Below, one piece after another: positions 23,801-35,466 of a DNA stretch of 64,000 nt. The stretch is taken from contig NC_064037.1 in assembly GCF_932526225.1 (NCBI RefSeq), positions 15,562,601-15,626,600 of the forward strand, given 5' to 3'. This DNA is from Nematostella vectensis (lineage: Eukaryota > Cnidaria > Anthozoa > Actiniaria > Edwardsiidae). Positions within the stretch are counted from its first letter, which is position 1, and each line of letters opens with the position of its first letter. Below the pieces are notes generated by a model, which had not been told where the DNA came from, searched no databases, and saw only the letters and a list, made by a program, of their open reading frames with translations. Both the position numbers and the translations under genes were made by a program.

Positions 23801-26800
23801 GACAAATTACAGTGCTAATACTTTATTGTTGACCACCCTCGTAACTGTGCAACAACTGGTTGCTTACAGTATTAGGGCTGGCCTCTAATAAGAAAAGAAA
23901 CTGAAAATATGGCTAAGATAAGAGCAGCCACAAAATACGTGGCAGTTATTATACTTGTTCAAGGCCAAATTTCTCTTGCTTTCAACAGTATCCTTTTCTA
24001 ACTAATGTGCAATAGCCACAAAAGTTATCAAAAAATGTCTGCAGATTTAATCAAGAACTACAGTAAAAAGTCGCTGCAACAAATTCTGCTGTCTGATTGG
24101 TTCTAAGATGAACATGTACACAGGGGCCATATTTTCCTATTCATTTGCCTGCAATTAAAAGTTAGGAAAAAAAGCTATTTATAGGTTTTACTGTGACCTC
24201 AGTCTGAAATTGATACTCTTTTTATGAAGGACGCAAACTTAGGGTTGTGTTAACTATATTGTGTGATGCTAATTCAAGTAAATGTAGTAATCGTTGCTGA
24301 TCCCAATTATAAAATGATCCAACCTTTAGAGTAATGTATATTAGTTTCTCTCTTGTGCTTATGTTATTTTTTTGTCCTAGCTCTCCATCGATAGAACCCC
24401 TCTCAAGACTTACAGAACATCCATCCCACCTAGGCCAGACATTAGCATTAACCTCTGGAGTATACTAAAGAATTGTATAGGAAAGGAGCTAACCAAAATA
24501 CCTATGCCGGTAGGTCATGTTACTATGTAGTCGACATGGGATACTATGAAATGCATATGTTAACGACTGTTTATACTAATGATAACTTTTTGTGGATTTT
24601 TGCGGATTCACTATTTTCCTGTTATCAGCAGCCACTTATTAGGAACTCACATATGCCAGTGAGGAATCAATTTTCTTGTTCTTTTGATATCTTATGCAGT
24701 GATATGGAAACCATGAGTTTCTCATATTGGTCGATTGGGCTCAGAGATTTAATTAATTAATTAATTCACCCAGTTCAATTAATACATAAAGTACTGTACT
24801 ACTTAATTGATTAAAGTAATTAAATTGATTGATTGATTGATTAATTAATTAATTGATATTTGTTGAATCATCCTGCAGGTTAACTTTAATGAGCCGTTAT
24901 CAATGCTCCAAAGAATAACAGAAGAATTAGAATATAGTGAGGTCCTTGACAAGGCAGCCGCCTGTACCTCCTCACTGGAACAGATGTGCTATGTAGCAGC
25001 ATTCACTGTGTCCTCCTACTCTACAACAAGCAATAGAACAAATAAGCCCTTCAACCCACTACTGGGGGAGACATTTGAGTGTGATCGCTCAGAAGACTAT
25101 GGATGGAGATCTCTGGCTGAGCAGGTGGAGTTTGTGAATAACAGTCAGCTCTGGCTATTATAGCCTGCTTGCAGGCCGTACTCGCAGTTATTATTGCGGG
25201 AAACCCTCTCTGGTGATTGATCTTGTATTATAAGCTGCATGGTTCCTGGGGGCGAGCGCAAAAATGGATGCAGGGCAGGGGTGAGGGAGGAAAGAGAATG
25301 AGGAAAAAACCGCCTGCACTAATAACTGTGATTCACAAGTCAGCCCCTAACTAATAATGACTTCCGGTAGTCTTGTCACGTATTCTTCTCGAGCCAATCA
25401 TAACCGAAAAATGTTTTCCTTCGCTTTGCTCTCCACTACAGCAAATAAAAAACATCTCTCTCTACGAATAATTTATTTTTAATCTCTAAGCAGAAAAGTA
25501 TAAACAATCAGAATTCGAAGGAAAACCTGCAAGTCTGCTCCAGGCTGTCAGACAGAATTTGTAAGCATCCCATTGTTTTTCGATCAATCACAAACCCCGT
25601 CTGCTGGTGGACGGGATTCAAAGTTTGTCCTGAGAATCACGGGTACTAGTGCAGGCGGTTTCTCCCTCCTCTCTCCTTTCCCCCCTGCCCTGCGTCCGTT
25701 TTTGTGCTCTAACACTGAGTACTGCCTGCAAGCAGGCTATTGCTATTACAAACACCCTTGGATAATAACTAAGGGTGCGTTTTTTCACTTATGATTCCAG
25801 AATGAGAATGATTAGAATAGAAAGAGCTTGTGTTCATGTATCCTGCTTTTCCATTTCGGAATGGAATGGAGGCCATTCCACCTATTCTGCTACCTGTAGC
25901 AGAATGACTCGAATGCCATTCTGAACATTCTCAACCAACCATTCCCATTCCAGAACGATAGGAAAAAAAGACGTGTTTACTATGATAGAGTGAATGGTAC
26001 CTAGATCTGCCTCTGAATAGTTTATAGTTCTGCTCCTGACCAATTTATGCATGTTATTTATTCATTCATTCATTCATTCATTCATTCATTCATTCATTCA
26101 TTCATTCATTCATTCATTCATTCATTTATTTATTTATTTATTTATTTATTGGTTCACAGGTCAGCCATCACCCTCCAGCATCAGCATTTCATGCAGAACA
26201 CAAGGACTGGATCTTCTGGCAAGAGTTCTCGGCCACCAGTAAGTTCCGTGGCAAATACTTGCAGATCATACCTCAGGGGATAGCGCACCTCAAGTTTATA
26301 AAGTCTGGTAACCACTACACATGGAGGAAAGTCACCACCACCGTGCATAATATCATTGTTGGCAAACTCTGGATTGATCAGGTACAGAGACAAAGTCTTT
26401 GTCTTCGCATTGAACAGATATCTCAGGGGGAGTGGGACATGGTCTGGTATTGAACAGATATCTCACGGGGGACATGGTCTGGTATTGAACAGATATCTCA
26501 GGGGGGACATGGTCTGGTATTGAACAGATATCTCACGGGGTACATGGTCTGGTATTGAACAGATATCTCAGGGGGGACATGGTCTGGTATTGAACAGAAA
26601 TCTCAGGGGGGACATGGTCTGGTATTGAACAGATATCTCAGGGGGGACATGGTCTGGTATTGAACAGAAATCTCAGGGGGAGGGACAAGTTCTTGGTATT
26701 GATCAAATAACTCAGGGGGATATGGTCTGGTATTGAACAGATATCTTAGGAGAGAGGGATAGTTGGTTTCGGAAAACTAACCTATTCATGCAGTATAAAC

Positions 26801-28786
26801 ATGATGACATAACCAGGGACATGATAACAATATTTTTATTCAATAACTGCTTCAAGACAACATGGGGCTTGAAATCATGTAATTTTCTAGTGTAGCTATG
26901 CCAGCATGTGTGGCTGATAATGGTTGAATTTCAAATGACTTAAACAACAAGGAAAGCCAGGGGGGCTCAGGGGGGGTCGTCTGATTTGAAGGTCTGCTCA
27001 GAGCAAAAAAAAATAGATATAACGTTTGGCTGGATGTACCGTGCACATCAATATGTCTTTAAAATTACTATAAAAAAAACTTTTTATAATAATTATCTTT
27101 ATTATTATCGCTATTTGTTAAAAAGCACCCTATTAATAACATTTTAAATACAAGATTTAATTTATTTGAAGTATTGATTGCCTAATGTAATAAGGCGAGG
27201 AGAGGGGTATACCTGAATTTGGTCTGCTGAAATGGAAAAACAAACCACCCTTCAAATCCTGGCTACAGCCTGTATTCTATAGCTCATCCCTGTCTCAAAG
27301 GTGTTTGTTTGTCTGATATTTTTTAATGATCGTGTTGTGTGCATCTTTGTGGGGTGTCTCTGTGTGACATTGTATGAGTAAAATGCCTTTTAAAAATATT
27401 TTCTGTTATAATTTCAGTCTGGAGAAATGGACATTGCCAATCACACAACCAACGAGAACTGTCACTTAAAGTATGATGCATATAACTACTTTGGGAGAGA
27501 TACCCCTCGGAAGGTGTGTTGTGATTAACTTTGTGTTTTATAAGAAGTATTTCCTCTGATCTGTTGATCAACCACTGATATAGTTAACAATTGAAAATAC
27601 TTTGTTAATTTGTACAAAATAACCATCCCCGATTAAAGCCTACACTATACCTTTTTCACAATATGGATTCTTTGGGTATTGTGCAGGAGCATAACAATTG
27701 GCCTTCTTTAATTGACATCTTGGTACATAACAGGTCACGGGAGTTGTAACAGACTCTACCAAGACTGTGCGCTATGTCATATCAGGAACTTGGGATAACA
27801 AAATAGAGGCAGCCAAAGTGGTCTATTTGAAGTCCCCAGGCGTAAAGGCCCAGGGATCATCCTCGCAAAAGGGGCAGCCTCAAACATTGCCTCCTGTCGT
27901 GCTGTGGAAAAGAGTTCTGCCTCCGTAAGTTATACTGGGATACACATAATTGTCATGAGATATTGAAAACTAAAAGATATGTTAGAGATAACAGCAATAA
28001 AACATGGGGTGTTGTTTGGGTTTCAGATATTAAAACTTTATGCTACAGTTGGCCTAGAAAAGAAATGATGGAAAAGCAAAGGTGTTTGCCTCTAGGCAAA
28101 TACCCAAAATTTGCTGGAGGGGAGTGCACAGTTATATATCAGTATCCTATGGCAAAAGGATAGTATTTGACATCCCTTTAATAGGAAATAACCCATTTTT
28201 TGGCATCCACTTGGGGGATGTATGAGGTGCCAGGCTTCCTTTTATACATCCTACTTTTGTTTTCAAACATCATGTATGATTAAAAGATCCTTGTTATACA
28301 CAAGATCTAAAAATAATTTGAATCCCAATAACAAGATTTTCGCAACAAAAGAATAGCAAAGCTGCATCCTTTTAGAATTCATCTATTAGTGAGCAATACT
28401 AACTACTTTGCACTTTACACAGCCCTGAGAATGAGAAGATGTATGCAATGACTTCATTCGCCATAACCCTGAACGAGCCAGAGGACCATGTAGCTCCCAC
28501 TGACTCCAGGTTCCGACCAGACCAACGGCTAATGGAGAATTGTCACTGGGAGGAAGCCAATCAGGAGAAGCTACGGATAGAGGACCAGCAGCGGACGAGA
28601 CGCCGCAAGAGGGAGCAGGAGGCAGCGGAGGCTCTATCAGATGGTATCTTCTATGAAGGGTACTCCCCTTCCTGGTTTGAGAAGATCGTTGATGAGCTTA
28701 CAGATATGCCGATGCACGTTTACAAAGGGGGTTATTGGGAGGCTAAGGAGAAAAAGGACTGGGGTTCTTGTCCGGATATCTTTTGA
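17805..28786 (+). CDS. OSBP: Oxysterol-binding protein (OSBP), complete
   Basis: Exons: 17805-17998, 18126-18331, 22548-22777, 23127-23591, 24381-24509, 24879-25124, 26160-26381, 27418-27513, 27734-27924, 28423-28786. All keep frame and give 780 aa (human OSBP is ~807). Start: first ATG ([10 protein letters not shown]). Domains: PH domain ~residues 35-130 ([21 protein letters not shown] ... [20 protein letters not shown]); helical/coiled region ~145-260; FFAT motif in an acidic stretch, DDFFDAISE ~283-291, which in this family binds VAP on the ER; ORD from ~370 with the fingerprint [16 protein letters not shown] split by the exon 6/7 junction at residue 490/491. The family exchanges cholesterol for PI4P at ER-Golgi contacts. 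Ends ...GSCPDIF then TGA. Large intron 2 (4.2 kb). An upstream GTG at 17799 is not needed. Confidence 0.96.
18332..22547. other. OSBP intron 2 (4.2 kb)
   Basis: AT-rich, without recognisable exons, RNA genes or tandem arrays. Short frames in it show no family signature. Confidence 0.6.
24745..24860. repeat. (ATTA)/(ATTG) low-complexity tract in OSBP intron 5
   Basis: Alternating aatt, attg and ttaa tetranucleotides ending ~20 bp before the acceptor of the exon at 24879. Confidence 0.8.
25160..25740. mobile_element. ~580-bp foldback element in OSBP intron 6
   Basis: Left arm starts ATAGCCTGCTTGCAGGC and right arm is its reverse complement; similarity continues ~160 bp inward (GCAGGGCAGGGG, AACCGCCTGCACTA). 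It begins only ~35 bp after the donor of the exon ending at 25124. No open frame of its own. Target duplication not clear. Confidence 0.75.
26055..26150. repeat. (ATTC)n then (ATTT)n microsatellite at OSBP exon 7 acceptor
   Basis: About 18 ATTC units followed by six ATTT units, ending nine bases before the acceptor AG at 26158-26159, so the array takes the place of the polypyrimidine tract. FIHSFIHS frames through it are artefacts. Confidence 0.97.
26411..26760. repeat. ~36-bp minisatellite after OSBP exon 7
   Basis: About nine copies of a unit built on TATTGAACAGATATCTCAGG plus GGGGACATGGTCTGG, degenerating at the right end. Starts ~30 bp after the splice donor at 26382. Confidence 0.93.
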
Positions 28787-30527
28787 TTATGATAGAATTG
28801 GAGAGCATTTCCGATTGATACTAATCTGGAATAGCAGCTCTGTGGGAGAGCAATGGACATTGAGAAAGAAAGTTTACCAAGTAAAAACACATGGTCATTA
28901 GGTGATTTCTTGTCTGCCATATTTTTGAAGGAGCAATATCTTATTGGCCACTGTTGATCTGTTTAAAGATTTTATTAAAATACACAGTGGCTTGACCCTA
29001 TTGCCATCCTAGGGCACAAATTTGAGTGCATTGCTTAACTACAAAGAAATAAAAATCAGTTATAGATGATGGTCATGAGGTGTGCCCCGCTGTGAGATTG
29101 ATAGGAGTAGCATGTGGAATAAGAAGTAGCTTGCTGGCACAAGCTATGACTTTCAAGATGTTACAGCACTTACTCACAGCAAGGCACCATCCTCCACCAC
29201 CTGTGAGCTTCACGTATGGTTTTACAGGAAGGGTATGGCTGTACACATGGTTAAACAAAGTTAGACTAGACACCCCAAGTCCTCTTAATACTGTGTACTG
29301 ATGTTGACTGGGCATCCCTATACGTAAGGTTTTACAGGAAGGGTATGGCTGTACACAAGGTTAAACAAAGTTAGACTAGACACCCCAAATCCTCTTAATG
29401 CTGTGTACTGATGTTGACTGGGCATCCCTATACACATGGTTTTACAGGAAGGGTATGGCTGTACACAGGGTTAAACAAAGTTAGACTTTACACCACAAGT
29501 CCTCTTAATGCTGTGTACTGAAATGAAGAATCCATTGCTGCAAGTGCATGTGTTTGCCAGCTGTGATGCGAATGCTTTTAATCCTACGGCTCCGTAGTTG
29601 GAGGAGGATGAGCACTTAGATCTAGGGGTACAACCCTGCAACTCAGAGGGGAAGTGATGGTTGCATAAAATCATAGACATCTAAAGAACCCTCTTGCCAT
29701 ACTATCTCATAGTGGCTATGTTACTATTCCACTTTCTCAGTTTGCTCTTGATAGGTTCATACTATATTGTCTCTTGAGAGAATTATTACAGCTCAAAAAT
29801 TCTGTTACAAATTTATTAAAGAAAATTAAAATTACTTTTTTGTCAAAAAGTAATCTTTTGATATTCTGTCAAAACATTGTCAGTGTTTTCAAAAATAAAT
29901 CAGATAGGTATTAATTTGGTCATTGTAAAGGGTTAGTAATAACATTTTTATTTTAGAGTTTATCAAAGTGATATATTTATCACTGAATATTAGATGTCAC
30001 CATTAATGCAAAGCAATAAACCATGTGGATTTGTGAGTTGTTGTTTTTATTTGTATGTCTGGCTGTGGGACAGTATAAGAATGTAGTACTATTTACAGTA
30101 ATTCCACCCTTGCAATTTTGTTAATGTTTTATACCCTGGGTTTAAACTAACGTAAAATATTCACGCCTAATGGATCAGATGGATGGATGCAAATGGTTGA
30201 AACTGCTTGAGCCTTTTCATTCTCGCCCTAGCCTACTTGTAGGCTTTGATAGTTTTTCCGGCACGAAAACCCTGAAAACAGGAAAACACATTTGACAAAG
30301 TTCGCATACCATGGCCGCCATCTTGGATAAAGCACTCCGCAGGGGGAGGAGGAGAAAAAAAATGCATTTTTTTCTCCCCCTCCCCATGCAGAGCCACCAT
30401 AGCACTATGGTGGCAGTGGGAAAAACTATCAAAACCTACAAGTAGGGTATTTTCCCCTGTTATAAATCTTGGCACAAACACATAAAAATAGACTGTCAAA
30501 ATATCTGGCTAATAAGTTATCACACCC
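28787..30527. other. Region between convergent OSBP and Rab genes
   Basis: 3' flanks of two convergent genes. Contains a 110-bp tandem repeat (29216-29520) and AATAAA hexamers at about 29047, 29895 and 30015 that could serve OSBP. No gene recognised. Confidence 0.5.
29216..29520. repeat. 110-bp tandem repeat, ~2.8 copies
   Basis: Three copies of a unit starting GGTTTTACAGGAAGGGTATG at 29219, 29329 and 29439 (exact 110-bp spacing), running through a GTTAGACTAGACACC segment to CTGTGTACTGATGTTGAC. Copies differ by a few substitutions. Confidence 0.95.
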
Positions 30528-33500
30528 TCAGCATGAACAAGCCTCAACCTCATGTCTGTTTTGGACAACTATTTTATCATTTGGCAACATTATTCCTTCT
30601 ATTGATTTAAATATTTCTTTCTGTTTGATTTCTTCAAGTATTGAGTCTACCAGGGCTTCAAAACAGTCTGTGACATTGATGTTTTTCTCTGCACTTGTCT
30701 CAAAGAATGGCAGACCAAGTTCCTTGGCAAGGCCTCTCCCCTCTGCCACAGATACCTCGCGCTCACAATCAAGGTGGCATTTGTTGCCAACAAGTACAGC
30801 TTTTGCTTCTTGTTCACAGTTGTGCTGCATCTCCCCATACCTGGTAAAAAAAAAATCACAAACCACCCTATAAAACACTATAGGTTCACAAACCACCCTA
30901 TAAAACACTATAGGTCCACAAACCACCCTATAAAACACTAGGTTCACAAACCACCCTATAAAACACTAGGTTCACAAACCACCCTATAAAACACTAGGTT
31001 CACAAACCACCCTATAAAACACTATAGGTTCACAAACCACCCTATAAAACACTATAGGTTCACAAACCACCCTATAAAACACTATAGGTTCACAAACCAC
31101 CCTATAAAACACTATAGGTTCACAAACCACCCTATAAAACACTATAGGTTCACAAACCACCCTATAAAACACTATAGGTTCACAAACCACCCTATAAAAC
31201 ACTATAGGTTCACAAACCACCCTATAAAACACTAGGTTCACAAACCACCCTATAAAACACTAGGTTCACAAACCACCCTATAAAACAGTAGGTTCACAAA
31301 CCACCCTATATAAAACACTATAGGTTCACAAACCACCCTATATAAAACACTATAGGTTCACAAACCACCCTATATAAAACACTATAGGTTCACAAACCAC
31401 CCTATAAAACACTATAGGTTCACAAACCACCCTATAAAACACTATAGGTTCACAAACCACCCTATAAAACACTATAGGTTCACAAACCACCCTATAAAAC
31501 ACTATAGGTTCACAAACCACCCAATAAAACACTAGGTTCACAAACCACCCTATATAAAACACTATAGGTTCACAAACCACCCTATAAAACACTATAGGTT
31601 CACAAACCACCCTATAAAACACTATAGGTTCACAAACCACCCTATAAAACACTATAGGTTCACAAACCACCCTATAAAACACTATAGGTTCACAAACCAC
31701 CCTATAAAACACTATAGGTTCACAAACCACCCTATAAAACACTATAGGTTCACAAACCACCCTATAAAACACTAGGTTCACAAACCACCCTATAAAACAC
31801 TAGGTTCACAAACCACCCTATAAAACACTAGGTTCACAAACCACCCTATAAAACAGTAGGTTCACAAACCACCCTATATAAAACACTATAGGTTCACAAA
31901 CCACCCTATATAAAACACTATAGGTTCACAAACCACCCTATATAAAACACTATAGGTTCACAAACCACCCTATAAAACACTATAGGTTCACAAACCACCC
32001 TATAAAACACTATAGGTTCACAAACCACCCTATAAAACACTATAGGTTCACAAACCACCCTATAAAACACTATAGGTTCACAAACCACCCAATAAAACAC
32101 TAGGTTCACAAACCACCCTATATAAAACACTATAGGTTCACAAACCACCCTATAAAACACTATAGGTTCACAAACCACCCTATAAAACACTATAGGTTCA
32201 CAAACCACCCTATAAAACACTATAGGTTCACAAACCACCCTATAAAACACTATAGGTTCACAAACCACCCTATAAAACACTATAGGTTCACAAACCACCC
32301 TATAAAACACTAGGTTCACAAACCACCCTATAAAACACTAGGTTCACAAACCACCCTATATAAAACACTATAGGTTCACAAACCACCCTATATAAAACAC
32401 TATAGGTTCACAAACCACCCTATAAAACACTATAAGTTTACAAACCACTCTATAAAACACTATAGGTTCACAAACCACCCTATAAAAAACTAGGTTCACA
32501 AACCACCCTATAAAACACTATAGGTTTACAAACCACCCTTTATGCCCACAAACCACCCTATATAAAGGACTATAGGTGACAGTTAAATAAACAACCCACA
32601 ACACCCACCACCCTATAAAACACTATAGGTTCACAAACCACCCTATAAAACACTATAGGTTCACAAACCACCCTATAAAACGCTATAGGTTCACAAACCA
32701 CCCTATAAAACACTATAGGTTCACAAACCACCCTATAAAACACTATAGGTTCACAAACCACCCTATAAAACACTATAGGTTCACAAACCACCCTATAAAA
32801 CACTATAGGTTCACAAACCACCCTATAAAACACTATAGGTTCACAAACCACCCTATAAAACACTATAGGTTTACAAACCACCCTTTATGCCCACAAACCA
32901 CCCTATATAAAGGACTATAGGTGACAGTTAAATAAACAACCCACAACACCCACCACCCTATAAAACACTATAGGTTCACAAACCACCCTATAAAACACTA
33001 TAGGTTCACAAACCACCCTATAAAACGCTATAGGTTCACAAACCACCCTATAAAACACTATAGGTTCACAAACCACCCTATAAAACACTATAGGTTCACA
33101 AACCACCCTATAAAACACTATAGGTTCACAAACCACCCTATAAAACACTATAGGTTCACAAACCACCCTATAAAACACTATAGGTTTACAAACCACCCTA
33201 TAAAACACTATAGGTTCACAAACCACCCTATAAAACACTATAGGTTCACAAACCACCCTATAAAACACTATAGGTTCACAAACCACCCTATAAAACACTA
33301 TAGGTTCACAAACCACCCTATAAAACACTATAGGTTCACAAACCACCCTATAAAACACTATAGGTTTACAAACCTCTCTATAAAACACTGTTCACAAACC
33401 ACCCTATAAAACACTAGGTTCACAAGCCACCCTATAAAACACTATAGGTTTACAAACCACCCTTTATGCCCAAAAACCACCCTATATAAAGGACTATAGG

Positions 33501-34356
33501 TGACAGTTAAATAAACAACCCACAACACCCACCATCATCAACTGGCCATTTATAAGACTGACCCTAACTGAAAATGAATTTCAGTTTAGTCTGACCAAAA
33601 CTGAATTGTGTTGCCAGTAGCAAAAAAATTGGAACTGGCCTTAACTTTTTGAAGCATAGCAAGAAATAATGCCCTGTGTTCCCACAGACAAACCGGGGCA
33701 TTAGTCAGTCTCGTGATATTATTTTCTGAACCACAATTCTCCTTAAAAACCACACACAAGGCTAATATCATTTTCCGGAAGGATCACGAGACTGACCAAT
33801 ATCTTGGTTTGCCTGTGTTGTATCTTGTTTTTGCAACTCGCAATGTAACCTGCAAAACTACTTCAGGATATAGCCAAATCTTAGCCTGGGTATCAGGCTA
33901 TTTTATTTTTCAAAAGTCGGACAGGAAAAATAAAAGTCTTGTCATGTTTCTCGCCGGCGCGATAGAAACATAGGAGGGCCTGATACTCAGGTTAGCCAAA
34001 TCCTAGATCCGCCATTGTTGATTCGAGTGTACGTACCAGTGACCGACGCTGCAAAACGACTGTCTGCTTGTTATATCATACACCAAGAGTACACCAGTTG
34101 CTCCTCTATAATAACTCGCCACCGCAGTACGGAAACGCTCATGACCTGCGGTATCCCAGATCTGAAGTTTGATTCGTTTGCCATCTCTTGTCAAAGTTTT
34201 GCAGCGAAAATCGACCCCAACAGTGGAGTGTAAACTTCTATTAAATATCTTATCTGTATATCTGTATAATAGCGAGGTTTTGCCGCACTTGTAGTCGCCA
34301 ACGATAACGATTTTAAAGAAATAATCGGCGCGTTCTTCTCCCCTCGCAGCCGCCAT
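30528..34356 (-). CDS. Rab family small GTPase with non-canonical G3/G4/G5 motifs
   Basis: Two exons: 34356-34037 and 30840-30528; donor CACTG|GTACG, acceptor ACCAG|G, restoring the Rab tryptophan (SFCSVGHW). 210 aa. Start chosen at 34356 (MAAARGEER); an in-frame ATG 13 codons upstream is possible. Motifs: P-loop GDYKCGKTS (20-28), switch I STVGVDF with T45, G3 WDTAGHERF (H72 where nearly all Rabs have Q), G4 NKCH (126-129, histidine for the usual aspartate), G5 ETSAE (usually ETSAK). C-terminus CSC is a CXC double geranylgeranylation signal. Overall closest to the Rab3-type group (KRIKLQIWDTAG, FFETSA-KNINV), but I would not name it. Such proteins switch vesicle docking and traffic on membranes. 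The changes at G3 and G4 predict altered hydrolysis and nucleotide binding. The single 3.2-kb intron is mostly minisatellite. Confidence 0.9.
30856..33535. repeat. ~30-bp minisatellite with higher-order structure filling the Rab intron
   Basis: About 85-90 copies of a 30-bp unit (CACAAACCACCCTATAAAAC then ACTATAGGTT), with 26-bp (lacking TATA) and 32-bp (extra TA) variants. Variant markers repeat at 568-bp spacing (AAACAGTAGG at 31283 and 31851; CCAATAAAAC at 31521 and 32089), and a block with GACAGTTAAATAAACAACCC recurs at 32578, 32923 and 33502. Because 30 is a multiple of three, the minus strand stays open and shows a false 10-residue repeat (CEPIVFYRVV). The array starts about 12 bp from the splice acceptor of exon 2. 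Confidence 0.97.
33881..33993. mobile_element. 113-bp foldback element with 9-bp target duplication in Rab intron
   Basis: Ends TTAGCCTGGGTATCAGGC and GCCTGATACTCAGGTT are inverted repeats. The 9-bp sequence AGCCAAATC occurs on both sides (33872-33880 and 33994-34002), marking an insertion. It is ~45 bp downstream of the exon 1 donor. Confidence 0.85.
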
Positions 34357-34432
34357 ATTGATGTTTACTTTCACTTCTCGTTTCGGAAATACCACAGGAA
34401 GACCAAAAGCATAACGGTGTCAAGGAGGCTCA

Positions 34433-34468
34433 TTCCCTGCTAGCAGAGGCCTCTTTTCTCTGTATTTC
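34433..34468 (+). mobile_element. Single terminal repeat of the TTCCCTGCTAGC micro-element
   Basis: Thirty-six bases identical to the left end of the complete element at 47933 (TTCCCTGCTAGCAGAGGCCT through TGTATTTC); no matching right end found nearby. It lies 77 bp upstream of the Rab start codon, so probably in its 5' region. Confidence 0.75.
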
Positions 34469-35466
34469 GCTGGGCTGGAGTTCGCGAACTGTAAATGAAT
34501 CAAAGGCTCCATAAAGCCAACTCGTGAATGCAAATTTATTTTTCTAGTTATTGTCTTGTGTGCATCAAAAATATACAGGATACTGAGCAAAGCATGAACA
34601 CATCCAACATCATCATCATCATCATCATCATTATTAATATTATTAAAAATTAAAAAAAAAAGCAGAATAAATAGCGCTATCGGTGGGAATCGATACCGGG
34701 TCGCTACGGTCGGAATCAGTTTCCACACCCGCTAACGTGGCATTGCTGAATCAACTTGTAACTAAAATTACATTTAAAATCCTTTTGGTATCGTACCGAG
34801 TTGGGTGAGGGGTGGTTGATGGTTTCAGTGGGGAGGGATGGGTGGCGGTTTCAAATTCTTAAGCGCTTTTTATAAGAACGCGGGGGATATAACCTAGTTT
34901 TTTTAAGCACGGGATTTTAAATTGTTCAACAAATTTGTTGGCGGTTGCATATTTACCGCTTGAAATCCGTTGGTTTAAAAAAAACGTTCATATATAAAGA
35001 ATCATTTGCTAAATAAAAGTGTGGGGGTGGGGGGGCGCTGCCCGCCACTTTTAAAAGTAGGGTGGGGGCTGGCCCTTGCTTGCCCCTCCCCTTCTGCTGC
35101 CCCTGATTTGATCATTAGGTCAACATCCTCGCTTCCTAGTCTTACCGTATACGCTGTGCATCAAGCTTGATGATCTATATCTTGTATTTGATGCTCGATA
35201 GCAAAGGCCATTATGTAAAGATAAAACCATCAAATGCCATTGTCGCTATCTCCCAGTTTTCTTCGCGTCAATCTATCAAGCGCCAACAAAACACTGAAGT
35301 TCAACCCGGTGATAAATCAAGAGATTCTTCTTCACGTTGTTTAAACCACACACTAGACGCCATTACACAATAACTCCACAACCTGAATGACTACGCAAAA
35401 CTCATTAAACTGTGCAATGCCATGGTTTACTGCGTTCAGCTTTCTCTGTCTTCTCACCGGCGTTTA

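Noticed and set aside
26047-26283. FIHSFIHS frame
   Set aside because: ATTC microsatellite read-through into OSBP exon 7 in the wrong frame.
30984-33388. Minus-strand frames with a 10-residue repeat (CEPIVFYRVV)
   Set aside because: Products of the 30-bp minisatellite in the Rab intron; the real splice acceptor joins exon 2 directly to exon 1.
34678-34745. tRNA-like segment on the minus strand (GGTATCGATTCCC)
   Set aside because: Weak B-box likeness only, no good A box or acceptor stem; may be an old SINE head but not supportable.
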